Shown in pieces: positions 1 through 8,061 of a DNA stretch of 64,000 nucleotides. The position numbers were made by a program, and so were the translations under genes. The notes under the pieces are model-generated. The model was not told where the DNA came from. It made no database searches and saw only the letters and a program-made list of their open reading frames with translations. The stretch is from Terriglobia bacterium (GTDB taxonomy: Bacteria > Acidobacteriota > Terriglobia > Bryobacterales > Bryobacteraceae): positions 1 through 64,000 of the forward strand of contig JANXYJ010000014.1 in assembly GCA_025350105.1 (NCBI GenBank), given 5' to 3'. How positions within the stretch are numbered: position 1 is the stretch's first letter; the number at the start of each line of letters is the position of its first letter.

Positions 1-445
1 CGATGCCGATGGTCTTGCCTTTCAGCATTCCACGCCCCGCTACTTCCCTCAGCACGAACGTGATCACCGCTTGATGCACGGCTTCGTCGAACAACCTTCT
101 GGTGCGCGACACCGTCACATGATCCGGCGTTGCTTCGCCCAAGCCGTAGTTCAGGAAGCGCCGCAGGCTCAGGCTATCGGCCACGCGCCAGCAGATCCCG
201 CGCTCGCTCGCGATGCCCTCGAAGAATCCGATCAGCAGCAGCCGGAAGTACACGCCTGGGGACATCGACGGGCGGCCTAGCTTCGTATGGTAGAACCGGC
301 GGCATTGCTCTTCGCAGAATGCGTCAAACTTCGCGCCGCTCAACACCGTGTTCAGCTTCTGGTAGAACGGGTGCCCGGGGGCTTCCGCTTGCTCGCTGGC
401 GTAAAACAGTTCTTCCTGTTTCTCTTCCTTGCTTCCCATCGCCAT
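1..445 (-). CDS. IS transposase, N-terminal part (IS5/IS1182-like, DUF772), cut by window edge
   Basis: The minus strand is open from an ATG at 445 to the left window edge, giving 148 codons that begin MAMGSKEEKQEE. The reading includes 'GRPSMSPGVYFRLLLIGFFEG', 'SERGI' and 'TPDHVTVSRTRR', the pattern of the N-terminal DUF772 domain of IS5/IS1182-type DDE transposases. The catalytic DDE region lies outside the window. The ORF track shows only shadows here because the frame has no stop inside the window. The gene starts about 50 bases inside a terminal repeat ending at 499, and it points away from the gene it interrupts. Family assignment between IS5 and IS1182 is uncertain; that it is a transposase is fairly sure. 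Confidence 0.8.
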   Translation of the reverse strand, partial: MAMGSKEEKQEELFYASEQAEAPGHPFYQKLNTVLSGAKFDAFCEEQCRRFYHTKLGRPSMSPGVYFRLLLIGFFEGIASERGICWRVADSLSLRRFLNYGLGEATPDHVTVSRTRRLFDEAVHQAVITFVLREVAGRGMLKGKTIGI

Positions 446-479
446 GTCTGATCTTACAGTCAAAGCTCCCTATCGCAAA

Positions 480-503
480 GTGATTTTAGACACAGGCTGC
501 TAG
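480..503. repeat. IS terminal inverted repeat and CTAG target site
   Basis: Read inward, the IS end is CAGCCTGTGTCTAAAATCAC (499 down to 480), followed by the transposase start. Immediately outside is CTAG (500-503), a 4-bp palindrome typical of the target sites used by this kind of element. The CTAG is in frame as Leu-Gly codons of the interrupted aminotransferase. The other IS end and the second CTAG copy are outside the window. Confidence 0.55.
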
Positions 504-913
504 GGTACTGTTACAGCGGAAATCTGTTCGTACTGAATCGCCTGCGGCACTTCATCCCCACCTGGAACGTGAATACGCTGGCGCAGTATTTTCTTTCCCT
601 GTTGCCGTCGACCAACGCGGTTTATCACGAGGGGAGAAAGCGGGTGATCGCAGACGTTGGCTGTCTGTATGACTCCTTGCGAACCATTCCTGGAATTGAT
701 GTTTATCCCACCGGCGCCAACTTTGTGTTGTTCAAACTGAATGGCGAAATAAACGCTACCGAGATGCAAGCACGCTTGTTGAACGAACATCGCATGTATG
801 TGCGGGACTGCTCGAATAAGATCGGGATGGACAACTTCCATATCCGTGTTGCGTCACAGGGCCGCGAAAAGGATTCCCAACTGGTGGAAGCGCTGAGAAT
901 TCTGTTGCCATGA
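500..913 (+). pseudogene. PLP-dependent aminotransferase (class I/II), C-terminal remnant
   Basis: The frame is open from the IS boundary and reads LGYCYSGNLFVLNRLRHF then PTWNVNTLAQYFL, which matches the stretch following the PLP-lysine region in class I/II aminotransferases of the HisC or threonine-phosphate-decarboxylase type. The end carries the usual small domain ('YPTGANFVLFKLNG', 'MDNFHIRVASQGREKD'). The PLP lysine and everything before it are missing, so this fragment cannot be a working enzyme. The ORF track starts it at a GTG (569), but the homologous frame runs back to the IS. Its stop overlaps the next gene's start (ATGA at 910), so the two genes were translationally coupled. The substrate is unknown. 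Confidence 0.75.
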
Positions 914-1680
914 AGCGCCCCCGGGTTGTGGTGGTTACGCGCAGGACGGAGCGCAAACAGAGACACATCGACTATGTTGGCGAGGCGCATCTAGCGCTTT
1001 TGATTGGGCTGGAGATGCTGCCGGTGATGGTTCCGGTGGTCGAAGGTTCCCTGGTCTGCCTGCCCGACTACGTGGACCAGATGAGGGGCCTGCTGGTGGT
1101 GGAAGGAGAAGACGTGGAGCCGGAACATTGCCAAGCCCGGCCGGAAAACTTAAAATACTTAGAGAAGACCCACCCGCTGAAGGACAAGATGGAAATAGAA
1201 CTGATCCGTCATGCCCTGCGAAAAAAACTGCCGATACTGGCCATCTGCCGGGGGGCGCAATTGCTAAATGTGGTTTGCGGGGGGACGCTTTATGGAGATG
1301 TGCAAAAGGAAATTGGAAACGGCGGAAAGAAATCGCCTCTGAAGCATATCGATTTGTCGCACTATGACTCCTATCGACACGTGGTTTCGATTGCCGCGGG
1401 CAGTCCGTTGAAGAAGTGGTACGGGCGTGAGAGTTTGCTGGTGAATAGTTACCATCATCAGGGTATCCGCGATTTGGCAAAGCGTTTTCAGCCGATGGCA
1501 TATGCGGCGGACCGCCTGATAGAAGGCTATTACGATCCGCGGGCAGAATTTGTTGTAGGCCTGCAGTTTCATCCCGAGCGGATGCTGGAGGAAGCAGTCG
1601 GCAATGGGCGGCTGTGGAAAGCCTTTGGCGACGCCGTGCACCAAAAGCGAAGACTTGGGTCGCTTCCTGCGCTTCTTTAA
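910..1680 (+). CDS. Class-I glutamine amidotransferase / gamma-glutamyl hydrolase family (peptidase C26)
   Basis: This is a 256-residue cytosolic hydrolase of the C26 family, which includes PuuD and other gamma-glutamyl amide hydrolases. The nucleophile elbow ILAICRGAQLLNV places the catalytic Cys near residue 113, and the His-Glu part of the triad is in GLQFHPER near residue 220. 'NSYHHQGI' is also typical of the family. The start overlaps the stop of the broken aminotransferase by four bases, so the pair probably acted in one pathway, for example removal of a gamma-glutamyl group from an amino intermediate. With the partner disrupted, expression now depends on other upstream sequence, possibly the IS. 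The exact substrate cannot be read from the sequence. Confidence 0.8.
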   Translation: MKRPRVVVVTRRTERKQRHIDYVGEAHLALLIGLEMLPVMVPVVEGSLVCLPDYVDQMRGLLVVEGEDVEPEHCQARPENLKYLEKTHPLKDKMEIELIRHALRKKLPILAICRGAQLLNVVCGGTLYGDVQKEIGNGGKKSPLKHIDLSHYDSYRHVVSIAAGSPLKKWYGRESLLVNSYHHQGIRDLAKRFQPMAYAADRLIEGYYDPRAEFVVGLQFHPERMLEEAVGNGRLWKAFGDAVHQKRRLGSLPALL

Positions 1681-1725
1681 AAAATCCTGCGCTTCTGTAG
1701 AAGTTGCGTACGGAAGACACCGGCG

Positions 1726-2127
1726 CTAGCCGTTTTCGACGCGGGTCTTTATATCCGCGTACGCCAGATCGATCAGCCTGCTTAGGGCGGCGGCGTTTAG
1801 CGGCTTTCCCGGCCGCAGCTTGACATGGCGCATGAACCGGCCGGTGCCCTGCAACAGACGGTGTGGATCCGGCAGGGAGGCGCCTTGAAAGAAGCCTACG
1901 TTGACGTGGGACGTGAAGATGTTTACATAGGCGAAGGGCGCGTCTCCCAGACAGGCTACCGGACAGCCGTCATGCAAAAGCTCTCGCACTTCATCGCCGC
2001 ATTGGCGCATCACCTGGAACCACTCGCGCGCGATTGCTCCCAATTCACCTGCATGCGCTTGCAACCACGCATCAATGGCGGGGTCGTGCTCCACTGCGCC
2101 GTTGAAGCGCAGGAGGTCCGTTTTCAT
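1726..2127 (-). CDS. DUF1801 domain protein
   Basis: This 133-residue protein has the DUF1801 (YdhG-like) pattern, with 'FAYVNIFTSHVNVGFFQGASL' in the middle and 'GTGRFMRHVKLRPG' after it. The family has a small alpha/beta fold of unknown biochemical role. An AAGGAG ribosome binding site lies nine bases before the ATG, supporting the start. It is probably monocistronic: a MITE separates it from the HD-domain gene upstream, and it converges on the C26 gene. No catalytic residues can be assigned. Confidence 0.8.
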   Translation of the reverse strand: MKTDLLRFNGAVEHDPAIDAWLQAHAGELGAIAREWFQVMRQCGDEVRELLHDGCPVACLGDAPFAYVNIFTSHVNVGFFQGASLPDPHRLLQGTGRFMRHVKLRPGKPLNAAALSRLIDLAYADIKTRVENG

Positions 2128-2194
2128 TTTCGGTTACTCCTTAAATTCCACATTCACCAGATGCACCAGGGAAGGGGAGGTCCGGATAGGTCAG

Positions 2195-2304
2195 GAGCCT
2201 GTCGGAGATAGATTTTCACGAACGTAAAATCAATCGTTTACGGAAATGTTCCGACGCCTAAGTTATTGATTTTTCGTCCAGCAACTCTTTTCTCCGACAG
2301 GCTC
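2195..2304. mobile_element. MITE-like element, 110 bp, with 14-bp terminal inverted repeats and TCAG duplication
   Basis: GAGCCTGTCGGAGA (2195-2208) is repeated in perfect inverted form as TCTCCGACAGGCTC (2291-2304). The four bases TCAG flank both ends directly (2191-2194 and 2305-2308), as expected of a target-site duplication. The AT-rich interior has no ORF and a second inverted pair (AAAATCAAT / ATTGATTTT), so the element can fold into a long hairpin. The repeat shares AGCCTGT with the IS end at 499, suggesting that a related transposase could mobilise it. Confidence 0.75.
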
Positions 2305-2325
2305 TCAGGCTGTCCCCGGTTCACC

Positions 2326-3114
2326 CTACAGCGGATGATCCGGCATCGCAATCGACCGCCAGATATGCGCTACCGCCGTATTGTCGAACCCCAAGCCTTC
2401 CGCCGGTTGCTTGAAGTGACGGCCCAATAAATCAGTGAACTCATCGAATTCCACCACGACGCCGGGCTCGAAGGAATAGAGGTCGTTCACGGTTAGTAGG
2501 CGCGGCAAATCGTACCAGGGGTGATTGCGGACCATGCTGTAGGTGGCTTCGATGTAAGGCTCTGGCTGGTAGTCCTCGCCGAACACTTCGCGGTAGAGCG
2601 CAGGGTACTGGTAGCCGAAGGCAGGGTCGGCATAAAATCGCAGGGCCTGATGATAGCGAATGGCGAAAGCGGTTTTCTCGGAAACGTACGGCTCAAAGAT
2701 CTGAGCCGACCACCAGCCGTGGTCCACGCGAATCAATTCCTGGGAGACGTCGTGTAACAGGCAGGCGAGAATTACTTCTTCCTGCATGCCGTTCTGGCGT
2801 GCACGATTCGCGCTCTGCAAAACGTGGTTGGCGGTGTGAAAAAACCGCAGACGGAAAAAATCCTTCAGCGTCGGCTTCGCCGGCATGGGCTGCAACTTCT
2901 TCACCGTCTTGCCTGCGTTGTGGAAAAGAAACCCCACGCCCTGCCGGTAGGTGCGCGTTTCGATTTGCGCTTCTACCTGGGCTGCGGTGGGAAAACGCGC
3001 AATTTTCCCCTGCAAGTGATGCTCCAGCGCATCCGCCTTGGCTTCAGACGTCAACCGGCGCACCGCGTCGTCGCCACCCAACTGGGCGATGATTTCTTCG
3101 CGATCATGGCTCAT
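2326..3114 (-). CDS. HD-domain metal-dependent hydrolase/oxygenase-like protein
   Basis: This 262-residue soluble protein has an HD-superfamily core: an upstream histidine in 'FFHTANHVLQ', the HD pair in 'ACLLHDVSQ' near residue 120, and a following 'IRYHQALRFY' histidine. The family binds one or two metal ions and includes phosphohydrolases and the mixed-valent diiron oxygenases related to PhnZ and MIOX. Which activity applies here cannot be decided from the motifs. The N-terminal 80 residues carry no recognised motif. The gene stands alone, with the MITE just past its 3' end. Confidence 0.7.
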   Translation of the reverse strand: MSHDREEIIAQLGGDDAVRRLTSEAKADALEHHLQGKIARFPTAAQVEAQIETRTYRQGVGFLFHNAGKTVKKLQPMPAKPTLKDFFRLRFFHTANHVLQSANRARQNGMQEEVILACLLHDVSQELIRVDHGWWSAQIFEPYVSEKTAFAIRYHQALRFYADPAFGYQYPALYREVFGEDYQPEPYIEATYSMVRNHPWYDLPRLLTVNDLYSFEPGVVVEFDEFTDLLGRHFKQPAEGLGFDNTAVAHIWRSIAMPDHPL

Positions 3115-3292
3115 GCTCTCAGTGTAGACCGGGTAATTTCAATTCGGGCAAGCCTATGGTTATGGAGTCACGATGCTGCGGAAGGCGGACGCGCCAGGCC
3201 CGGATAATTTTCCAGGGTTGCTTGCGGACCTGGATGAGCTTCCCGGCCCTGGAGGCCCGAGCTACTTGGAGATAGGAGCTACCTGATGATTG

Positions 3293-3712
3293 CTACTCGC
3301 CGATGATTTTCACAAGCGCGCGTTTTCTGCGGCGGCCGTCGAACTCTCCGTAGAAAATCTGCTCCCACGGGCCGAAGTCCAACTTGCCTTTTGTGATCGC
3401 TACAACCACCTCGCGGCCCATGATTTGGCGCTTCATGTGAGCATCGGCGTTGTCCTCGCCTGTGCGATTGTGCAGGTACTGAGACGTGGGCTCGTGCGGG
3501 GCTAGTTTCTCCAGCCACTGGTCGTAGTCCTGATGCAGGCCGCTTTCGTTGTCGTTGATGAAGACGGAGGCGGTAATGTGCATGGCATTCACCAGGACAA
3601 GCCCTTCCTTAACCCCAGATTCTTTTAGGCATTCCTCAACTTGGCGGGTAATGTTCACGAACCCGCGCCGGGCGGGTACTTCAAACCACAATTCACGCCG
3701 ATAACTAAGCAT
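3293..3712 (-). CDS. yjbQ: YjbQ/UPF0047 family protein
   Basis: The 139-residue protein matches the YjbQ family over its whole length: '[13 protein letters not shown]' early, '[23 protein letters not shown]' in the middle, '[19 protein letters not shown]' with the conserved histidines, and '[16 protein letters not shown]' near the end. Members form trimers with a small active-site pocket, and some have weak thiamine-phosphate synthase activity. The true physiological role is not settled. The gene is divergent from the zinc-ribbon gene, and the 73-bp gap between them must hold both promoters. Confidence 0.9.
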   Translation of the reverse strand: MLSYRRELWFEVPARRGFVNITRQVEECLKESGVKEGLVLVNAMHITASVFINDNESGLHQDYDQWLEKLAPHEPTSQYLHNRTGEDNADAHMKRQIMGREVVVAITKGKLDFGPWEQIFYGEFDGRRRKRALVKIIGE

Positions 3713-3785
3713 AAAGGAAGATCCTTATAGAAACGGTCTGGAGACCAGTGTAGGTTATGAAGCGGGAACTTAGAGGGTTGCACGA

Positions 3786-4199
3786 ATGAAGAGTGGGAAG
3801 CAGCGGCGCGCCGAACTGGATACGAAGAAACAAGCCCGTAAAGACCGGCGGCTTCGCAAGATGAAAACTTTCCTCGACTTGGACAGGCTTGAACAGCCAC
3901 GTGCGGCCCTACCTGAACCACTGGTGGTTAGCCGGAATCTGGCGCCGGATGGAAGCTACAGCCTTCCCGATTTCGTCTCTCGTGGCTACTACAGAGACAA
4001 ACCCTTTTCCTGCGAAGCCTGCGGCACGCGCGAAGTTTGGACCGCTACCCAGCAAAAGTGGTGGTATGAGGTTGCCAAGGGTGGAGTTTGGACAACGGCC
4101 CGACTGTGCCGCCCGTGCCGCCGGCGGAAGCGGGAGCGGAAGAACGAAGCCCGGCGGGTTCATCTGGAAGGGCTGGAGCGCAAGAAGCGGAAGGCATGA
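3786..4199 (+). CDS. Zinc-ribbon domain protein
   Basis: This basic 137-residue protein has a lysine/arginine-rich start ('KQARKDRRLRKMK'), a central zinc ribbon built from CEAC and CRPC pairs about 36 residues apart, and a basic C-terminal helix. The block PDFVSRGYYRDKPFSCEACG with 'QQKWWYEVAKG' matches the 'probable zinc-ribbon' domain (PF13451-like) of small bacterial proteins of unknown role. The composition suggests nucleic-acid binding, but that is inference. The ATG at 3786 gives the family's usual N-terminus. Confidence 0.75.
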   Translation: MKSGKQRRAELDTKKQARKDRRLRKMKTFLDLDRLEQPRAALPEPLVVSRNLAPDGSYSLPDFVSRGYYRDKPFSCEACGTREVWTATQQKWWYEVAKGGVWTTARLCRPCRRRKRERKNEARRVHLEGLERKKRKA

Positions 4200-4309
4200 A
4201 ATAGGCCCGCATCAATTTGTTACACTTTTGGTTGGGCTTGCGGTTGGTATGAAATTTTAAAGATCGTTTACTTATTGATTTCTCAACACTTAGGGAGCTT
4301 GGTTTAGGA

Positions 4310-6052
4310 ATGAAAGCAACCCATAATGCAGTCCACCGCGCGGTGATGTCCGCTGTGCTTGTCACCGTACTGGTGCTGGCTGCTATTTTTGCAACCGGCT
4401 GCGCATCCACTGCTGCTGCCACGCGGATGGCCGCCCGGCACTATTTCGTGCCTCCCGTGCCCATCATGATTCCGGCAACGGTAGCGGCGATCGATCCGCC
4501 GGAGGTGGTTCCGGCCTTGACGGTGGGGCTGTATGTGAATGAAAGCCCACAGTTTGGTAGCCGGCTACCGGTGGTTACCCGGCCCAGCGACGCGGATTTT
4601 TTGATTCGCGCCTCCGATGAACGGTTTGCGGCGGGTAAGCGCGCTTTGCAGGACGGCCGAAAACCGGATGCACGGCGCGAATTCGATAAAGCGATCGAAA
4701 CCCTGCTGACCGTGCCGGACAACGTAGCAGAACGGGCACGGGTGGAACGGCATCTGGAAGAATTGATTGAGCAAATTTACCGTTACGATATTGATGAGTT
4801 AGGTGCGGCCCAGAAGGGCTCGGGCGAAGAGGCGAACTACGAGAAATCGCCGCTCGAAGGCATTATCGATATGACGTTCCCCATCGATCCCGACTCTCGC
4901 AGCAAGGTGCGGGATGAGATTTCGAGGACGGCCTCACAATTGCCGCTGGAAGTGCCGGATCCGGTGGTGAGTTTCATCAACTACTTTTCGTCCCCGCAAG
5001 GGAAGAAGGTTTTGACGTTCGGGTTGCGGCACTCCGGACGCTATAAACCGATGATCGAAAGAATTTTGCGCGATGAAGGCGTACCGCAGGAACTGATCTT
5101 TTTGGCGCAGGCGGAGTCTGGATTCTTTCCGCGAGCGCGTTCCAATGCGGAGTGCGTCGGGCTGTGGCAGTTCCAGGGCGCCAGGGGCCGGGAGTATGGG
5201 TTGAACCAGACTCCGGCAACCGATGACCGGATGGATCCGGAAAAAGCTACGCGCGCCGCGGCCAAACATTTGCACGATCTGTATACCCATTTCGGGGATT
5301 GGTATCTGGCCATGGCGGCCTACAATTGCGGACCCGGTTGCGTGGATTCGGCGATCCTGCGAACCGGCTATGCGGACTTCTGGACGTTGCGGCGGCTGGG
5401 AGTTTTGCCTGGGGAAACCGCGAATTACGTACCCATCATTCTGGCCATGACCGTGATGGCCAAAAATCCCAAAGACTACGGTCTGGATGATGTGGAGTTT
5501 GAAGCGCCGGTGGCCTACGATACGGTTGAACTGGAATCGCCAACGCATTTGGCACTGCTGGCGGAAGCCATGGACCGGCCGGTTTCCGAATTGCGAGAAT
5601 TGAACCCCAGTCTACTAAGGCTGGTGGCGCCAGAGGGATTTGCTCTGCATGTACCCAAGGGCACCCTGCCGCAGGTGGAAGCAGCTCTGCAGGTAGTTCC
5701 GGCATCCCGGCGCGACGCGTGGCGGCTGCACCGGATGAACCCCGACGATAGTTTCCCAACAATGGCTAAGCGCTATGGCTTAGCACCGGCGGTGCTAAGC
5801 GCGGCCAATCGTGAAGTGCTTCCAGAGGCGGGGAACTGGGCTGTGATTCCGGCCGCTTACCCTGGCGATCCGGTCCCGGTAGCCAGAATGCGGACAGGAC
5901 GTTATCCGGTTCGTGCGGCGATTCGGAAACCGGCAGCCGCACCGGCCATCGCGTTAATAGCGGGGACAGCACATGCGGCAGTCACTAAGGCTCCCACCAA
6001 AACAACCCTGGCAAAAGCATCGCCGAATCCGGTGAAACGCATCGCCCGTTGA
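4310..6052 (+). CDS. Membrane-bound lytic murein transglycosylase (MltD-like lipoprotein with SLT and LysM)
   Basis: The protein cleaves peptidoglycan glycan strands to give anhydromuropeptides, acting from the outer membrane into the periplasm. It starts with a hydrophobic segment ending in a lipobox (ATG-Cys31), so it should be lipid-anchored. The SLT domain spans roughly residues 230-370, with the catalytic glutamate in 'LAQAESGFFPRARS' near residue 268, then 'GLWQFQGARGREYG' and 'AMAAYNCGPG'. Two divergent LysM-like repeats follow ('SELRELNPSL', 'MAKRYGLAPAVL'), and the tail is Ala/Lys/Pro-rich. At 580 residues it is in the MltD size range. It has its own upstream gap, and the next gene begins about 105 bases after the stop. 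Confidence 0.88.
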   Translation: MKATHNAVHRAVMSAVLVTVLVLAAIFATGCASTAAATRMAARHYFVPPVPIMIPATVAAIDPPEVVPALTVGLYVNESPQFGSRLPVVTRPSDADFLIRASDERFAAGKRALQDGRKPDARREFDKAIETLLTVPDNVAERARVERHLEELIEQIYRYDIDELGAAQKGSGEEANYEKSPLEGIIDMTFPIDPDSRSKVRDEISRTASQLPLEVPDPVVSFINYFSSPQGKKVLTFGLRHSGRYKPMIERILRDEGVPQELIFLAQAESGFFPRARSNAECVGLWQFQGARGREYGLNQTPATDDRMDPEKATRAAAKHLHDLYTHFGDWYLAMAAYNCGPGCVDSAILRTGYADFWTLRRLGVLPGETANYVPIILAMTVMAKNPKDYGLDDVEFEAPVAYDTVELESPTHLALLAEAMDRPVSELRELNPSLLRLVAPEGFALHVPKGTLPQVEAALQVVPASRRDAWRLHRMNPDDSFPTMAKRYGLAPAVLSAANREVLPEAGNWAVIPAAYPGDPVPVARMRTGRYPVRAAIRKPAAAPAIALIAGTAHAAVTKAPTKTTLAKASPNPVKRIAR

Positions 6053-6156
6053 TGCGTGGCGTTGACTTCTCATGGCATGTTCCATGTTTTCGCTTGCATC
6101 CCGCAGAAAACGCGATATTCTGGACTTCTAAATTACACTCCTACCAGGAGGGCACA

Positions 6157-6762
6157 ATGGAATTTCGTTTTGGACCTGATGAAGATGAACTTGATGAATT
6201 TGACGATCACGGTGAACTCCATATCGACGACGTAGGGGAATACGGACTCGACGATGAGGAAGACGACGATCTTCCCGTATTGGTTTCCACGTTACCCATA
6301 TCCGTGCTGGCAACACCGGTTGTGATTGTAGAAACGATGGAAATCATGGAGACAACCCCGGAAGAGGCGGCCCATGTGACCGGAGCCGAACCCGCGCCTC
6401 CGCAGCGCAAACCAGCGGTAGCTGCGAAAAAAGCTGTGGCCCAGAAGACGGCAGCAAAGAAGACGGCAGCCAAGACCGCGCCCTCCAAGAAAGTGGTTGC
6501 GAAGCCGGCAACCAAGAAAGCCGTGAACACAGCGGCATCCAAAAAAGTGGCTAAGCCAAAACCGGCAGCCAAGAAAGCAGTGATGAAGAAAACGGTAGCG
6601 AAAAAAGCAGCCACGAAGGTTGTGGCGAAGAAGGTTGTCGCGAAGAAAGTTGTGGCGAAGAAGGTGGTCGCGAAGAAAGTCGTGGCGAAAGCGCCACTCA
6701 AGAAGACTGCGGTAAAGAAGAAAGTTACCGCCAAGAAAGTAGCGGCCAAGAAAAAGAAGTAG
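6157..6762 (+). CDS. Histone H1-like Lys/Ala-rich protein with acidic N-terminus
   Basis: The ORF track starts at 6049, but an AGGAGGG ribosome binding site at 6145-6151 points to the ATG at 6157, giving 201 residues. The first 60 residues are strongly acidic ('DEDELDEFDDHGE', 'LDDEEDDD'), and the remainder is almost entirely Lys, Ala, Val and Thr, with five consecutive KKVVA-type units near the C-terminus. This two-part layout resembles bacterial H1-like nucleoid proteins and AlgP-type regulators. DNA or RNA compaction is the likely role, by inference from composition. The 15-bp coding repeat should be prone to length change. A strong terminator follows the gene. Confidence 0.75.
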   Translation: MEFRFGPDEDELDEFDDHGELHIDDVGEYGLDDEEDDDLPVLVSTLPISVLATPVVIVETMEIMETTPEEAAHVTGAEPAPPQRKPAVAAKKAVAQKTAAKKTAAKTAPSKKVVAKPATKKAVNTAASKKVAKPKPAAKKAVMKKTVAKKAATKVVAKKVVAKKVVAKKVVAKKVVAKAPLKKTAVKKKVTAKKVAAKKKK

Positions 6763-6795
6763 CCAAAGGCTGCGTATTAGAGTGGGAAGCAAAAG

Positions 6796-6828
6796 CGGGG
6801 CCGAGAACATCGGCCCCGTTCTTATTTT
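6796..6828 (+). terminator. Rho-independent terminator after the H1-like gene
   Basis: A perfect 9-bp GC-rich stem, CGGGGCCGA / TCGGCCCCG, closes a 5-base loop and is followed by TTCTTATTTT. On the other strand the stem is followed by CTTTT, so it may also stop transcription of the convergent small gene at 6860-7087. Confidence 0.88.
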
Positions 6829-6859
6829 CGTGATTGCCGTGCAGTGCTAATATTTGGCG

Positions 6860-7087
6860 TTATTCGTCTTTTTTACTGACTACGCTACGGCAGCGCTCAT
6901 ACAGACTGATCAGCGCATCCACCTGCTCATCGGCCGTTTTCAGGGCTTTCCCGCCGAATCCGGCCGTACTCGAGCTTTTCCCTAAGCCCGTTGTAGACGC
7001 GATAAAGCGCATCAGCTCTAGCGCTACTTCTTCCTTGCTCGATCCGCCGCCCGGTGGGCGGGGGGTGGTATCCTTCTCTTCGGTCAT
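6860..7087 (-). CDS. Small hypothetical protein, 75 aa
   Basis: The product begins MTEEKDTTPRPPGGGSS, a disordered Pro/Gly stretch, followed by a helical part ('KEEVALELMRFIAST', 'ADEQVDALISLYERCRSVV'). No family is recognised. It sits convergent to the H1-like gene behind a shared terminator, and has a clear coding-like composition with heptad-like spacing in the helix. It could be a small protein-binding factor. The call rests on composition and context only. Confidence 0.55.
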   Translation of the reverse strand: MTEEKDTTPRPPGGGSSKEEVALELMRFIASTTGLGKSSSTAGFGGKALKTADEQVDALISLYERCRSVVSKKDE

Positions 7088-7149
7088 ATAATCCTAAGGT
7101 AGTGCATTTCTGAGTCCGAAAATTGAGCCCGCGAAACCACTAGCTAATA

Positions 7150-7986
7150 ATGCCTGTTAACGCAGTCCGTCTGATCCGCAAAATGCGTGGCGGAGCGCAG
7201 GCTCATTTGATTGAAGCTAGCGACGGACAGCATTACGTAGTCAAATTTCTGAACAACCCGCAACATCGCAGGATTTTGGTGAACGAATGGATATCGGGTG
7301 TACTCCTGCGGTATCTGGGGCTATCCACACCAGAGGCAGCGTTGGTGGAGATTACCGGGGATTTCCTGCGCGATAACCCGGAAGTATTTATTCAGTTGGG
7401 CTCCGCCCGGCACGCGGTGATGCATGGCTGGCACTTTGGATCGCGGTTTCCGGGTAACCCAGCGCGGACGGTGGTCTATGATTTTTTGCCGGATACCCTG
7501 CTGACGCAGGTTACCAATCGGCAGGAGTTTGCGGGGCTGCTGGCGTTCGACCAATGGACCGGGAACGCGGACTCCCGGCAGGCTATATTTTTTCGGGCGC
7601 GGCTGCGCGAGTGGCTGCCGAGGTTTGAGGAGCATCCTCAAAAGCTGGGATTCGTGGCGCAAATGGTAGATCACGGTTTTGTCTTTGACGGACCAAACTG
7701 GCGCTTCGGCGATTCGCCGCTGCTGGGAGTTTACTTTCGCCCGGCGGTTTACGAAGGGGTACGAGGCCTGGACGATTTTCAACCCTGGCTGGAACGGATT
7801 GTCCATTTTCCGGAACACGTGATCGATCAGGCGATCCGGCAGATACCGTCGGCCTGGATCGATGGCGAGGAAGCGGCGTTGCAGCAATTGTTAGAACAGC
7901 TGATGACCCGTCGGCGAAGGGTTCCGGATCTGCTGGAGAACTGCCGTCAGGCGCGAGGTCATTTCTTTCCCAATTGGCCGGCCTAA
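7150..7986 (+). CDS. HipA-like kinase domain protein (HipA_2 type), stand-alone
   Basis: This 278-residue protein resembles the short HipA-like kinase family. It has an N-terminal glycine loop and Lys strand ('GGAQAHLIEA', 'HYVVKFL'), a catalytic-loop-like 'FDQWTGNADSRQ' near residue 140, and a DFG-like 'MVDHGFVFD' near residue 176. True HipA toxins phosphorylate glutamyl-tRNA synthetase and are encoded after an HTH antitoxin gene (hipB). No antitoxin is present: upstream is the small convergent gene, downstream is tsaC. It is therefore probably not a classical toxin-antitoxin pair. The substrate is unknown. Confidence 0.65.
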   Translation: MPVNAVRLIRKMRGGAQAHLIEASDGQHYVVKFLNNPQHRRILVNEWISGVLLRYLGLSTPEAALVEITGDFLRDNPEVFIQLGSARHAVMHGWHFGSRFPGNPARTVVYDFLPDTLLTQVTNRQEFAGLLAFDQWTGNADSRQAIFFRARLREWLPRFEEHPQKLGFVAQMVDHGFVFDGPNWRFGDSPLLGVYFRPAVYEGVRGLDDFQPWLERIVHFPEHVIDQAIRQIPSAWIDGEEAALQQLLEQLMTRRRRVPDLLENCRQARGHFFPNWPA

Positions 7987-8061
7987 AACTTGCGGAGGTA
8001 GGCTATCACCTTAGACGGGGAATCGTTTAAGCGGAACAATTCAGGTACACTATTCATACAA

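Noticed and set aside
935-1720. 261-aa minus-strand ORF
   Set aside because: It is antisense to the C26 gene, which has its catalytic motifs intact.
2195-2304. Long hairpin as a transcription terminator between the HD and DUF1801 genes
   Set aside because: The 14-bp ends are 82 bases apart and flanked by a TCAG duplication, which fits a MITE and not a terminator.
6207-6749. 180-aa minus-strand ORF rich in Phe, Ala and Thr
   Set aside because: It is the mirror of the Lys/Ala repeat gene; the apparent membrane-like composition comes from the complement of AAG and GCC codons.
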